A DNA stretch of 64,000 nucleotides. Source: Haberlea rhodopensis (Eukaryota > Streptophyta > Magnoliopsida > Lamiales > Gesneriaceae). Shown here piece by piece: positions 1-9,844 of this stretch. The stretch's first letter is position 1; every line of letters starts with the position of its first letter. A program made the position numbers and the translations under genes. Below the pieces are notes generated by a model. That model did no database searches and was not told where the DNA came from. It worked only from the letters and a program-made list of their open reading frames with translations. The stretch lies in assembly GCA_907163345.1 (NCBI GenBank), contig CAJQUN010000042.1, forward strand, positions 2,089,043 to 2,153,042. Direction: 5' to 3'.

Positions 1-1833
1 TACTCGTGGTACAATAGGTAAATGATGTATATAAAGTAAAGGGAGAGAAGCTGAAGAGGTATATTGAAAATGCTTGGGTATTGATGGGTAAGTTTCAAGA
101 AGCCAAGTTAACGCAAGCTCCTCGAGAAGAGAATAATCGAGCCGATAAACTGGCCAAGCTCGCCAGTTCAACGCACGAGTGGAAAACAGAAATTTGCTGG
201 TATAAGAGCTCTTGATCTCTCATACATCTATCAGTAGTATAATGAGTCTTGAGCCATGCATCATGGGGGGGTTGGAACATATTATTAAATATTTGAAGAA
301 TAATGATATCCCCTCTGATCTGAAAGAAGCAGCTCGGGTGCAAAGAATGGGGAGTCGATTCGTAATGATAGAAGGAAAGCTGTTTAAGAAGGGCTTCTCA
401 ACCCTTTTTTTACATTGTTTTTCCAATCAAGAAGGGGAATACTTGTTGAAAGAAATTCATGAACGTTGTTGTGGTAACCACTTGGGTGCAAACATGTTAT
501 ACCAAAAAACACACCGAGCTGGATACTATTGGCCTACCATCAAGACAGACGCTGAAAGCATAATTAGAAAATGCAATAATTGTAAAAAAAAAATGCCAAT
601 TTATCACACGTACCTTAACATCAGTATCACTCCTTGTCCCTTTGATCGGTGGGGAATGGATATTGTGGGACCTTTTCCCCCAGCATCCGGGCAAAGGAAG
701 TTCCTTCTAGTCGCGGTGGAGTATTTCACCAAGTGGGTGGAAGCTGAACCCCTGACCAAGATCATCGAAGATGAAGTGATTAAGTTCCTATGGAGTAACA
801 TAGTATGTCGGTTCGGAATACCAAGGAAATTGATTTCAGATAATGGAAGACAATTTCAATGGAAGAAAATTCAGAATTGGTGCAAGGATGTGAAAATTAC
901 CCAAGTATTCACTTTGGTAGCCTATCCTCAATCCAATGGGCAAGATGAAGTGACTAATCTAATCCTATTACATGTGATTAAAACCAGACTGGAAGGAGTA
1001 AGAGGAGCATGGGTTGATGAATTACCAGGTCTAATATGGGCATACCGAACTACACTACGACTGTCTACATGAGAAACTCCATATAGCTTGGTGTATGGTT
1101 CGGAGGCCTTGATTCCAGCTGAAATCAATGTAGAGTCTCTTCGGGTACAACATTATTGTTGGATCGAGTGCTTGCCGCTTTACCAATAACTATAGTTAAG
1201 GGTAATGGCGCAACATCAATCTTTTCAACCATACACTCGCACAAGCGCCACGTGTTCGACCGATCACAAAGCAGAGGCAATTGTTGAACCCCAACAATCC
1301 CTCCCCCAATAATTGCACACTCTGCAACTCATGGGAATCGAACACGCGACCTTTGCTCTGATACCAATTGTTGGATCGAGCGCTTACCGCTTTACCAATA
1401 ACTATAGTTAAGGGTAATGGCGCAACATCAATCTTTTCAACCATACACTCGCACAAGCGCCACGTGTTCGACCGATCACAAAGCAGAGGCAATTGTTGAA
1501 CCCCAACAATTATGATCCTAAAAAGAATGAGGACGCAAGAAAATTAGAACTAGATGAGGTGGACCTGTTGAGAGAAAAAGCAGTCGCACGTAAATATACA
1601 AAATTAGGATCACTAACACTTATAACAGGAGGGTTCGTCCAAGGGTTTTCAAGTAGGGGGTCTGGTATGGCGAAGAGCTAATACTGCAGGGACGTAAAGA
1701 AAATGGAGCCAAAATGGGAAGGCACTTATAAAGTAAATGCAATGATCGGACGAGTGGCATATAAGTTCGAAGATCTGGGCCAAGAGCTGGCAAGATCATG
1801 GAATGCCCATAACCTTAAGAAGTACTTTGTGTA
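1..1833 (+). pseudogene. Ty3/gypsy (Tat-type) RNase H tail and integrase, broken
   Basis: This is the 3' end of a retrotransposon polyprotein that copied and integrated the element. Bases 1-210 give an RNase H tail (LMGKFQEAKLTQAPREENNR, then ADKLAKLAS). From 212 the integrase follows: an HHCC zinc-binding motif (HERCCGNHLG ... CNNCKKK), then the core with all three acidic residues visible (MDIVGPF, ISDNGRQF, NGQDEVTN). A stop ends the frame at 1072, but related sequence continues (ETPYSLVYGSEALIPAEIN) until a small LTR element interrupts it at 1157-1508. It resumes at 1514 and ends near 1833 with AYKFEDLGQELARSWNAHNL, the usual Tat-type C-terminus. The stop and the insertion make it non-functional. 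The 5' part lies outside the window. Assignment to the Tat group rests on the downstream tandem repeats and antisense gene. Confidence 0.85.
1157..1508 (-). mobile_element. Complete small LTR retrotransposon (SMART/TRIM-like), 352 bp
   Basis: Two LTRs of 140 bp (1157-1296 and 1369-1508) differ at only 2 positions and flank a 72-bp internal segment. They start TGTTGG and end CCAACA. Read on the minus strand, the internal part begins 2 bases after the 5' LTR with TGGTATCAGAGC, the standard tRNA-iMet primer-binding site (1355-1366), and ends with a polypurine tract of the form TGGGGGAGGGA (about 1297-1308). The 5-bp target-site duplication ATTAT is exact (1152-1156 and 1509-1513). There is no coding capacity, so it must move using enzymes of another element. 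It sits inside the gypsy integrase gene and splits it. The near-identical LTRs indicate a fairly recent insertion. Confidence 0.93.
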
Positions 1834-1889
1834 ATTTCGTTGTTGTTTTTATGATATTAAGAGTACTTGAGTTATTAATAAAATATATC

Positions 1890-2480
1890 TGTTGTTGTAT
1901 AAATTTGTGCGGAATTTTAGTAGCTTATTCATGGGATTGGGATGGTCAGTCCGTGTATAAACCTAAAATTACCCAAGTATTGGTGCACATGATGATCGAG
2001 TACGTGCTATTATTGATGCTCGATATGTTCGAGCATACATGATTGGGAGTTGAATTATTTGATCTAGGCCATTATTGGCAGGTTAAATGCGAGGTCAAAT
2101 GTCTGATCCGTATTTAAACATAAAGTGGACGGAGTATTGGTGCTCGGGGTGGTCGGTTACGTGCTATTATCGATGCTCGGGATGCTCGAGCATACATGAT
2201 TGGGAGTTTAATTATTTGATCTAGTCTATAGTTGGCAGGTTAAATGCGGGGTTGGAATGCCTGATCCATAATTGAACCTAAAGTGGACTAAGTATTGGTG
2301 CTCAGGATGATCGAGTACGTGCTATTAATGATGCTATGGATGTTCGATCATACATGATTGGAGTTGAATTATTTGATCTAGTCCATTGTTGGCAGGTTAA
2401 ATGCGGGGTTGGAATGTCTGATCCGTATTTGAACCTAAAGTGGGACTAAATATCGGTGCTCGGGATGTTTGAGTACATTT
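1890..2480 (+). repeat. Tandem repeat, 157-158 bp units, in gypsy 3' region
   Basis: About three and a half degenerate copies of a unit carrying ATTATTTGATCTAG followed by TTGGCAGGTTAAATGC. The anchor ATTATTTGAT recurs at 2054, 2211 and 2369, so the spacing is 157 and 158 bp. It lies directly after the end of the polyprotein, where Tat-type elements are known to carry hypervariable tandem repeats. Confidence 0.85.
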
Positions 2481-2499
2481 TATAATTGATGCTCAGGAT

Positions 2500-3600
2500 G
2501 ATCGAGCTGGTTCTAAATTTTGTTAGTTTATTCATATGATCGGGATGTTCGGTACATGTTTAAAAATAAAAGTTGCCTAAGTTATTATGCTCGGGATGAT
2601 CGAGCTTGTTCGGAATTTTGTTAGTTTATTCATGTGATCGGGATGTTCGGTACATGTTTAAATATAAAAATTGCCTAAGTTATTGATGCTCGGGATTATC
2701 GAGCTTGTTCAGAATTTTGTTAGTTTATTCATGTGATCGGGATGTTCGGTACATGTTTAAACATAAAGATTGCCAAAGTTATTATGCTCGGGATGATCGA
2801 GCTTGTTCGGAATTTTGTTAGTTTATTCATGTGGTCGGATGTTTGGTACATGTTTAAAAATAAAAATTGCCTAAGTTATTGATGCTTGGGATGACGAGCT
2901 TGTTCGGAATTTTGCTAGTTTATTCATGTGATCTGGATGTTCTGTACATTTTTAAACCTAAAAATTGCCTAAGTTATTGATGCTCGGGATGATCGAGCTT
3001 GTTCGGAATTTTGTTTGTTTATTCATGTGATCGGGATGTTCGGTACATGTTTAAACATAAAAATTGCTAAGTTATTATGCTCGGGACGATCGAGCTTTTT
3101 AGAATTTCGTTAGTTTATTCATGTGATCAGGATATTCGGTACATGTTTAAACATAAAAATTGCCTAAGTTATTGATGCTCAGGATGATCGAGCGCGTTCG
3201 GGATTTTGTTTGTTTATTCATATGATCGGGATGTTCGTTACATGTTTAAACATTAAAATTGCCTAAGTTAGTGATGCTCGAGATGATCGAGCTTGTTCGG
3301 AATTTTGTTAGTTTATTCATGTGATCGGATGTTCGGTACATGTTTAAACACTAAAAAAATAATAAAAAGTTTCATCAGTTATTGATGCTCGGGAATATCG
3401 AGCTTGTTCGGAATTTTATTTGTTTATTCATGTGATCGGGATGTTCGGTGCATGTTTAAACCTAAAATTGTCTAAGTTATTATTCTTGGGATGATCCAGT
3501 TTGTTTCCAAATTTTATTAATTTATTCATGTGATCGAGATGTTCGGTACATGTTTAAACCTAAAAATTACTTAAGTTATTATGCTTGGGATGATCGAGCC
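2500..3600 (+). repeat. Tandem repeat, ~98 bp units, about 11 copies
   Basis: The motif TTTATTCATGTGATCGGGAT recurs about every 98 bp, near 2529, 2628, 2726, 2823, 2924, 3020, 3115, 3213, 3310, 3425 and 3523, within a longer unit that also holds GTTCGGTACATGTTTAAAC and GATGCTCGGGATGATCGAGC. The last two spacings are longer through small insertions. The array shares the GATGCTCGGGATGATCGAG core with the 157-bp array, so both probably grew from the same ancestral sequence. It lies between the gypsy polyprotein and the antisense gene. Confidence 0.88.
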
Positions 3601-3711
3601 TATCTATCGTTTTTGTTATATATAAGATAACTGAGTAATAAAAGTTTCATTCATTTCAAGAGAAAGAGATTACAAGGGTGAAGAAAATGACAAAAATACA
3701 ACCCTATTCTA

Positions 3712-5745
3712 TCATTTAAAAAGGTCCTCACGAATACTGGTCATGGCTGCTTCTTGATCCAGAAAGTCCAGGGAGATGTCTTCAGGCGGATAACCCTTCG
3801 CCTCGAATTTTCGAGCACAAGCTTCAAACCCATGCTCGAAAATACGGAGACGCGGTTGGACACCGTGTCAGCATATCTTCAGACTTCAAAAAGTCAGTCT
3901 TCCTCTTCACCCAGTTCTCTTCTATCCGAGCTTCAAATGAAGCTTTTTCCGGAGCATACTGCTCGGATAGAGTCTTGTTAATCTCTTCAATGTCAGTTGC
4001 CTTTTTGCGAAGCTCCTCGGACCTCTGTCGCTCCTCGTCGAGAGCCTTCTGGGTCGCTTCCTAGGTCTTCTTATCAGAGTTATGCTTTTCTTGAAGAAGG
4101 GCCATATTCTTTTGCAAGTCCTCGCACATGTCGTGAAACTGATCCCGCTCCTTGTGCCAAGCAGTGCACTCTGCTCGAGTCGAATGGAACCAGGTCAGGA
4201 GCTCTCCCGCTATCATGTGGCCATGTAAAAGAATACAATAAAGTGAGAAGTAAGAACAAAAATACTTAGAATATTTTGGGAGAAAGAAGTTGGCTTGCCT
4301 TCACCAAAGAGGTGGAAAAGTCATTCACCAAGTTACTGAAAGTTAACTCCCCAAGCATCTTTCTGTATGGACTGTTGGGAGAGTAAGAAAGGATGGAAAC
4401 AAAGGTTCTGGGATCGGGTTTTTTGAGGAAATGTATGTGGGGAGAGTAGTCCCAGTGAGGGACATGTTTTCGAGGAGGGTGAACGTTGTTGGGAACAACA
4501 GAAGGGGCTGGTTGCAAAGAGGATTGAGGTTTAGGAGGGGGGTGTGCAGATACGATTTTCTTGGTAGGAGGGATTTTTGAAGAGGAACCATGGCCTTCGG
4601 GTGTTGCCCTCTTGCGAGAGCGAGCAACCAAGGGTTCCTCCTCGGGCTGATCAGGAATCTTCACAATGGGCGAAGTAGAGGGGGCCACTGGCAGGGTCTC
4701 CACAACCGAAGGTGCTAGATCCTTTGATCCTGGCACATGCTCTGAAGCCCGACGCTTCAAGGATTTGCCCTTCAGGTTGGCCAACATCTTTGACCAGTCC
4801 ATTTTTTCCTCTGCGTAAAGGAACAATAAGGTTAGTCCGAACAGTAATGGTTATCCGCGAGAAAAAAAGGGGCTCTAGTCACTCACCGAGGGGCATGCAT
4901 AGTGATGCGCCCTTCGGACTCAGCAAGAACAAGTATAACAGCCCGTCGTCAATAAGGTTTGCCAGATCATAACACTGGTCACCGAGTTTTCGACGAACAG
5001 ACAGATACGGTTCTTTCTCGATGAGACCCTTGATTGATTTGGCCCTCGGGAGATTGTCCCTTCAAAGCATGGGACAGTCCCAAGGCTGAGACAGACGAGC
5101 AAAAATATAGAATTTCTTCCACTCTTTTATTGAAGATGGGTAGTTCTTAAGGAAACCTACCTTCGTTCGGGAAGAAAAATAAAAAAGACAAACCTCCTTT
5201 TTATTTAGTTGGAAAAAATAATGAAATAATTCAGGAATGGTGGTAAAACCTAAGTAGGAAAGGACGATAAAGAAACCAACCAAAAGTCTATAAGTATTGG
5301 GGAACAGTTGGCTGAGCGAGACAGCAAAGTAATTCGCAGTAGCGAGAAAGAAGGCAGGAATAGGAAAGCGTAAACACCCTCGGAATTGGTCCAGACAAAA
5401 AGTAAAGTAACCCTCTAGGGGTAAATGGGGGCGTGATCCCGAAGCGGGTATGATGAGGATGGTGCTTTCAGGGATCTCCCATTTCTCTCGGAGGCGAGAG
5501 AGTTGTTGGCTGATAAGAATCCTCGACTCGAAGATTTCGTAGCAAGGGACCTTGGCCTCGATCATTTCATATTCTACATCATTTTGTTCGTTCTCTCGGC
5601 GAAGAGCATAGGAACCAGAAGAACTCAAAGTCTCATCGCTATCCGAGGAGCTCGGCATGGGAAGAAGGTTGGTAGATTTCTCCCCCATGAAGGTGACGTA
5701 TTCGTTAACCGCCCTCAAAGATGAATCTTCGGACGAGGAAGACAT
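3712..5745 (-). pseudogene. Antisense gene of the Tat-type element (Transposase_28-like protein), broken
   Basis: A minus-strand spliced gene downstream of the + strand pol. Exon 1 starts at 5745 (MSSSSEDSSLRAVNEYV). It has the hydrophobic 'putative gypsy-type transposon' domain (PASGSRPHLPLEGYFTF, LRFPIPAFFLATANYFAVSL, GFFIVLSYLG). It meets an in-frame TGA at 5062 but continues as GLIEKEPYLSVRRKLGDQCY to a GTGAGT donor near 4884. Exon 2 (from 4810) opens EKMDWSKMLANLKGKS, is Pro/Ser-rich, and reaches about 4300. A last exon (about 4212-3712) is a charged coiled coil (KERDQFHDMCEDLQKNMALL) and, after a frame change near 3860, ends FEACARKFEAKGYPPEDIS ... REDLFK. Proteins of this family accompany Tat/Retand/Grande-type elements and their role is unknown. 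The stops and frameshift show decay. The last intron boundary is not certain. Confidence 0.75.
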
Positions 5746-6379
5746 ACCGATGAACTAGAGGCTGAAAATTCTGAGAAGAATCGGTGCTCGTTCCTCTATG
5801 TTGCACTGACACTCCAAAAAATCACCCCATGCAGTGTCGGACACTCAACGGACATGGACACTGTAGGACACGGGTGCGACAATGTGTCGGACACGCCATG
5901 TGGCGTGTATGGACCTTTTTTAAAAAAAAATATTCTGACACGTTTCGGACACGGCGGGACACGGCATGTACACGGGAAAAATGATTTTTTACAATTTTTT
6001 TTAAAAAAATTTTATTTTAAAATAATAAATTATAATTTTGTTATAACATAAAATGTTAAAAAATTATTACTTTTTTGTGGTTTTGTAGTTTGAGTGGTAT
6101 TTGTTGTATGCTTTAGTTAGTGAAAGAAATGCCTAGGACTGCTTACCGGGTCGGGTCAAACCGGACCCGGCCCGGATTCGGACCGTTAAGTCCGGTCCGA
6201 AACCGGAACCGGACTTAACGGTTCCGGTTCGCCCGGAACCGGTTAGAAACCGGTCCGGGGCGGTCCCGAAGAACCAAACCGGTAGGACCGCCGGTTCCGG
6301 TCCTACCGGTTCCGGTTCCCAAACCGGAACCGGTAGATTTAAAAAAATAAATAAATAAATAAAAAAAAAAAATTTGAAG

Positions 6380-6466
6380 AAGGCAACGTTAACATTTGTT
6401 AACGTTGCCTTCAACGTTAACAATGTTAACGTTGGCAACGGCTCTTAGCCGTTGCCAACGTTAACT
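6380..6466. repeat. Inverted-repeat cluster (AACGTTAAC stems) in hAT 5' region
   Basis: Two adjacent stem-loops: AAGGCAACGTTAACA pairs with TGTTAACGTTGCCTT across a 2-base loop, and GTTAACGTTGGCAACGGC pairs with GCCGTTGCCAACGTTAAC. They lie between the GC-rich sub-terminal repeats and the promoter of the transposase gene. Confidence 0.85.
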
Positions 6467-6508
6467 TTTTATTTTTTTTAAAAAAAAAATTTTTAATAAA
6501 AAAAAAAC

Positions 6509-6516
6509 TATAAATA
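6509..6516 (+). promoter_or_regulatory. TATA box of the hAT transposase gene
   Basis: TATAAATA, 115 bp upstream of the start codon at 6631, with a CT-rich leader after it. This is the expected position for a plant RNA polymerase II core promoter and supports the chosen start. Confidence 0.65.
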
Positions 6517-6630
6517 GGGGATGTTGTGTTGTGTATTGTTTCATAACAATTCTTGTAACGAAAATTACTTCACTCTCATATTTTTCTCTCAATTGTGCTA
6601 TTTACAATTTACTTATAGTCTTATATCATA

Positions 6631-8853
6631 ATGGCATCTTCATCTAGCAGTGGTGCTGGTCGTAGCCGGGGTCTCGTTCCGGGTCGTCTATCACTGAGTT
6701 CATCTTCTGCAATGAATTTGCCTGTGCCAATTCCTGAGTTAAATGAAAGTTATGATTTTTTTGCTGACCTCGATGTTGGTGGTTCTTCTATGAATGTCGA
6801 ACCACAACAACCCCAACAACCTGCCGAACCTGTTGCTGCCCAAGCCCAAGAAAGACAACATGTGGAGTCATCCGGAGCCACTACAGCAGCAAGTAGACTA
6901 CCTACTCGTGCCAAAAGAAGTAAGATATGGGATCACTTTGAACTCGGTCAAAAAGAAGGTACTAATGAATCTGTTGCAATATGTAAATTATGTAAGATCC
7001 AGTATTCATATAAAGCCGGTGGTTCCAGTGGAGGCACCGGAACATTTAAAAAACACTTAGTAAAAAAACATAATTTTGATGAGACAACATTACAACCATT
7101 AAGTCGAGAAGCTACACAAGCACAAATTAATGTTCTTACTGGCACGAATTTTATTTTAACTGTTGAAATTAATCGTAGGTCACTTGTTAGATATGTGATC
7201 AGATGTGAACTACCTTTTATACAAGCTGAACGTGCTGGTTTTATTGAATTTGCTTCGTCTATACAACCCATGTTTAAACATATATACAGGCACACACTAA
7301 AAAGAAATTGTATGGACGTATTTGTTGAATATAGAAATACATTGTTTCAACATCTTTCTAGTTTGCCTTGTAGGGTTAGTTTAACAACTGATATTTGGAC
7401 AAATGTAAATTCTGATTCATATCTTGTTGTCACTTGTCATTGGATTGATGATAATTGGTGTATGCAAAAAAGGATTTTGTCTTTAGATGAGTTAGATTGT
7501 GCACATACTGGTTATGTAATTGCTAAATATGTATTCAACACTTGTAGACATTATGGAATTCAGGATAAGGTATTTTCAATCACATTAGACAATGCTGCGA
7601 ATAACAATGCTGCGATGCGTGATTTAAAGACCTATCTTAAACCAATGCTCATTGGTATTTTTTTTCATGTTAGATGTGCATGTCATGTGATTTATTTGGC
7701 TGTTAAAGTTGGTTATGAGGACAATCACTCAGCATGTATTGACAAAATGAAATACTGCGCTAAATGGTTACGCACGAGCCGTGTTAAGCGTGATTGGAAA
7801 CAATTATGTTTATCTAATGGTTTAAAGCATCTTCTTTTTCCATCACCAATAGAAACTAGGTGGAATTCGTTGTACAATTTGTTGAATGCTATGTTACCTT
7901 ACAAAGATATTTTAACTCCATTTTATAATTCATATCAAATGCCTGATAGCGATGAAAGTATTTATTTGACTGATGAGGATTGGGAATTTGTTGAAAATTG
8001 TGTATCATTGTTAGGTACTTTCAAAGAAGCGACGGAACGTTTCTCTGGTGTTACTTATCCAACTTCCGTTTATTTTCTTCCTTTAGTATTTAACATGTTT
8101 GATAAATTTATAGAATTTAGAGATGACTATGATTTGCATGCTTTTGTTAGTGCAATGGAAACTAAATTTATAAAGTATTGGGAACAAATCCCACCCGTGC
8201 ACTGCATCGCAACATTGCTAGATCCTAGTCAATGTTTAACTTCATTTGAGATATTTTTTGAATATTATGCTAAATTTTTGGGGAAGGTTGTTGACGATCA
8301 AAAGACGTCTACAATGCAATCTCTCCAAAATATGTTTCAATTGTATTATAATCAACAGGCAAGTGAATCATCGCAACAAAGGCCTGTTGAAGAACAACCC
8401 CAAGCTCAATCTAAAGGTGGGGGCATCAATTTGCTTAGACTGCTGGGCAGGAAAAAACTTAAGGGAAAAGGACCTTCTACTAGCACGTCGACTGAGTTGC
8501 AAATTTATCTGAATTATCAATTTCTAACCGAAGACAACTTCGACGTCTTACAATGGTGGAAGTCCAATGCAGCACAATTCTCTATCTTAGCCAAAATGGC
8601 TAGAGACGTGTATGCTGTACAAGCTTCAAGCGTCGCTTCTGAATCGGCATTCTCAACATGCGGCCGTATTATTGGAGACTACAGAAGTAGTCTATCAGCT
8701 GATTCGTTATGCATGCTCACGTTACTTAAAGATTGGTTTGAAGCAGAATGCAAAAATAGAAGAGATGGGACGGTTGACGAATTCGTAAATCATTATGACG
8801 AGCAAGAAGAAGAGATAGCCAAAATAATACTTATCAATTATGAAGACTGCTAA
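6631..8853 (+). CDS. hAT-family transposase (BED zinc finger, RICESLEEPER-like), 740 aa
   Basis: The enzyme cuts and pastes the surrounding hAT element in the nucleus. The N-terminus is Ser/Gln-rich; a BED-type zinc finger follows at about residues 93-147 (ICKLCKIQYSYKAGG ... FKKHLVKKH). The RNase H-like core shows D254 (TTDIWTN) and D320 (TLDNAANNN), and the C-terminal hAT dimerisation region (about 625-710) contains the third acidic residue, E671 (VASESAFSTCGR), with LQWWKSNAAQFSILAKMARD before it. The frame is open from ATG to TAA with no intron, and the length fits the family (about 650-750 aa). The ATG at 6631 is the first in frame after the TATA box. This is a rare undamaged TE gene in a window where nearly every other is broken, so the element could still be autonomous. 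Confidence 0.93.
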   Translation: MASSSSSGAGRSRGLVPGRLSLSSSSAMNLPVPIPELNESYDFFADLDVGGSSMNVEPQQPQQPAEPVAAQAQERQHVESSGATTAASRLPTRAKRSKIWDHFELGQKEGTNESVAICKLCKIQYSYKAGGSSGGTGTFKKHLVKKHNFDETTLQPLSREATQAQINVLTGTNFILTVEINRRSLVRYVIRCELPFIQAERAGFIEFASSIQPMFKHIYRHTLKRNCMDVFVEYRNTLFQHLSSLPCRVSLTTDIWTNVNSDSYLVVTCHWIDDNWCMQKRILSLDELDCAHTGYVIAKYVFNTCRHYGIQDKVFSITLDNAANNNAAMRDLKTYLKPMLIGIFFHVRCACHVIYLAVKVGYEDNHSACIDKMKYCAKWLRTSRVKRDWKQLCLSNGLKHLLFPSPIETRWNSLYNLLNAMLPYKDILTPFYNSYQMPDSDESIYLTDEDWEFVENCVSLLGTFKEATERFSGVTYPTSVYFLPLVFNMFDKFIEFRDDYDLHAFVSAMETKFIKYWEQIPPVHCIATLLDPSQCLTSFEIFFEYYAKFLGKVVDDQKTSTMQSLQNMFQLYYNQQASESSQQRPVEEQPQAQSKGGGINLLRLLGRKKLKGKGPSTSTSTELQIYLNYQFLTEDNFDVLQWWKSNAAQFSILAKMARDVYAVQASSVASESAFSTCGRIIGDYRSSLSADSLCMLTLLKDWFEAECKNRRDGTVDEFVNHYDEQEEEIAKIILINYEDC

Positions 8854-9033
8854 GTACTAAATTGTAATATTTTTTTATTTAGATTTTCAATTGTCATGTC
8901 TTTACAATTATTTGTATGCTAGAAGTATTTAAACACATAGACATGTTTAAATAACCCATAAAAATTGTTAAATTTCTAAACCCTTTAAAAATTACCACTT
9001 TATTTAGTTTTTTATTTATTTTTTTTTTAAAAT

Positions 9034-9135
9034 GAGGCGTAACTACGCCACTTTGGAGGCGTAGTTACGCCTCTTAAAAAAAAACCCCGTAGCTTAGGCG
9101 TAGCTACGCCTGAATGGGGCGTAGCTACGCCTCAT
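9034..9135. repeat. Inverted-repeat cluster (AGGCGTAGCTACGCC) in hAT 3' region
   Basis: Two stem-loops: GAGGCGTAACTACGCC pairs with GGCGTAGTTACGCCTC, and AGGCGTAGCTACGCCT and GGCGTAGCTACGCCTC are each near-perfect palindromes. The cluster mirrors, with different sequence, the stem-loops on the 5' side of the same transposon. Confidence 0.85.
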
Positions 9136-9615
9136 TAAAAAAAAAAAAAAAATACGAAAATCCGTTAAGGATCCGAACCAAACCGGAACCGGTTGGAACC
9201 GGAACCGGTTCGATCAGGTTCCTTAACGGACCGGACCGGTTCCGCCCATAACGGGTCCGGAACCGGCCGGTTCCGGACCGGACCGGACCGGTTCCAACCG
9301 GTAAGCAGCCCTAAAAATGCCTACAACTTGACATCATTTCCAATTTTATTATTCAAATATTGATAATTAAATTTTTTCTTGAATTTTAGTATATTAGAAC
9401 ATAAATAATATGTAGAATATATATAAAAAAAATAAAAAATTATTGTCGTATCCTTGAAGTGTCGTGTCCTGTAATTTTTGAAAATCTATGTCCCCGTGTC
9501 CGTGTCGCGTCGTACCCATGTCCCCGTATCTGTGTCCGTGCATCATAGTCGCTCGTCTGATGCTAGCTTGGAAGCAAAATGAAGCGAGTGAAGGAAATAA
9601 AGGGGAATGACGGAG

Positions 9616-9623
9616 TATTTATA
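9616..9623 (-). promoter_or_regulatory. Minus-strand TATA box for the Tat antisense gene
   Basis: Read on the minus strand the site is TATAAATA. Without the 3753-bp insertion at 5796-9548 it would lie about 120 bp upstream of the antisense start codon at 5745, so the antisense gene appears to have had its own promoter inside the 3' part of the retrotransposon. Confidence 0.55.
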
Positions 9624-9844
9624 GAGGGGACCAGGTGAACAGTCTTTCAATCCGTGCCATCCAAAATAAATCGAATGGATGGTCACAGATGAGCCTCGGG
9701 AAACGAAACATTGCGCGGCGTTTTGAAAACTATGGGAGGGAAAAAAAGAGCGGGAAAAAACCCCCGAGCAGGTCAAAATGCGGATTTTACCTCGAGGCGA
9801 TAAATCGAGACTTCAATACTCTCGTCTCGCTTTACTTCAGGGGG

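Larger units (their letters stand above)
6134..9313 (+). mobile_element. hAT transposon, 3.18 kb, apparently complete
   Basis: The inverted ends are TAGGACTGCTTACCGG at 6134 and, on the other strand, TAGGGCTGCTTACCGG ending at 9313. The 8-bp target duplication is GAAATGCC (6126-6133) against AAAATGCC (9314-9321). Both sub-terminal regions are packed with CCGGTTCC/GGAACCGG repeats, as expected of transposase-binding sites. It carries one gene (6631-8853) with its own TATA box, and stem-loop arrays on either side of the gene. The host is the element at 5796-9548, and the host sequence (TGTAGTTTGAGTGGTATTTG ... ACATCATTT) continues across the insertion. Confidence 0.9.
5796..9548. mobile_element. 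Terminal-repeat DNA element (CTATG-TGCAC-GACAC ends), holding a nested hAT
   Basis: The ends are imperfect inverted repeats: the left end reads CTATGTTGCACTGACAC and the right end, on the other strand, CTATGATGCACGGACAC, each followed by many GTGTCGG/GACACG motifs. The flanks TCGTTCCT (5788-5795) and TCGCTCGT (9549-9556) agree at 6 of 8 positions, compatible with an aged 8-bp target duplication. Removing the hAT at 6134-9313 leaves a ~570-bp non-coding element. Two relatives lie at 47973-48593 and 51375-52030. It has split the Tat antisense gene from its promoter. The superfamily is uncertain; the 8-bp duplication suggests hAT. Confidence 0.6.

Noticed and set aside
1300..1370. A functional tRNA gene at the LTR/primer-site junction
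   Set aside because: A- and B-box-like motifs are present, but no acceptor stem or consistent cloverleaf could be drawn by eye.
1157..1508. Simple tandem duplication of 212 bp
   Set aside because: The target duplication, primer site and purine tract show an LTR element instead.
2500..3600. CRISPR-like or centromeric repeat array
   Set aside because: Units are directly adjacent without unique spacers and lie in the 3' region of a gypsy element in a plant genome.
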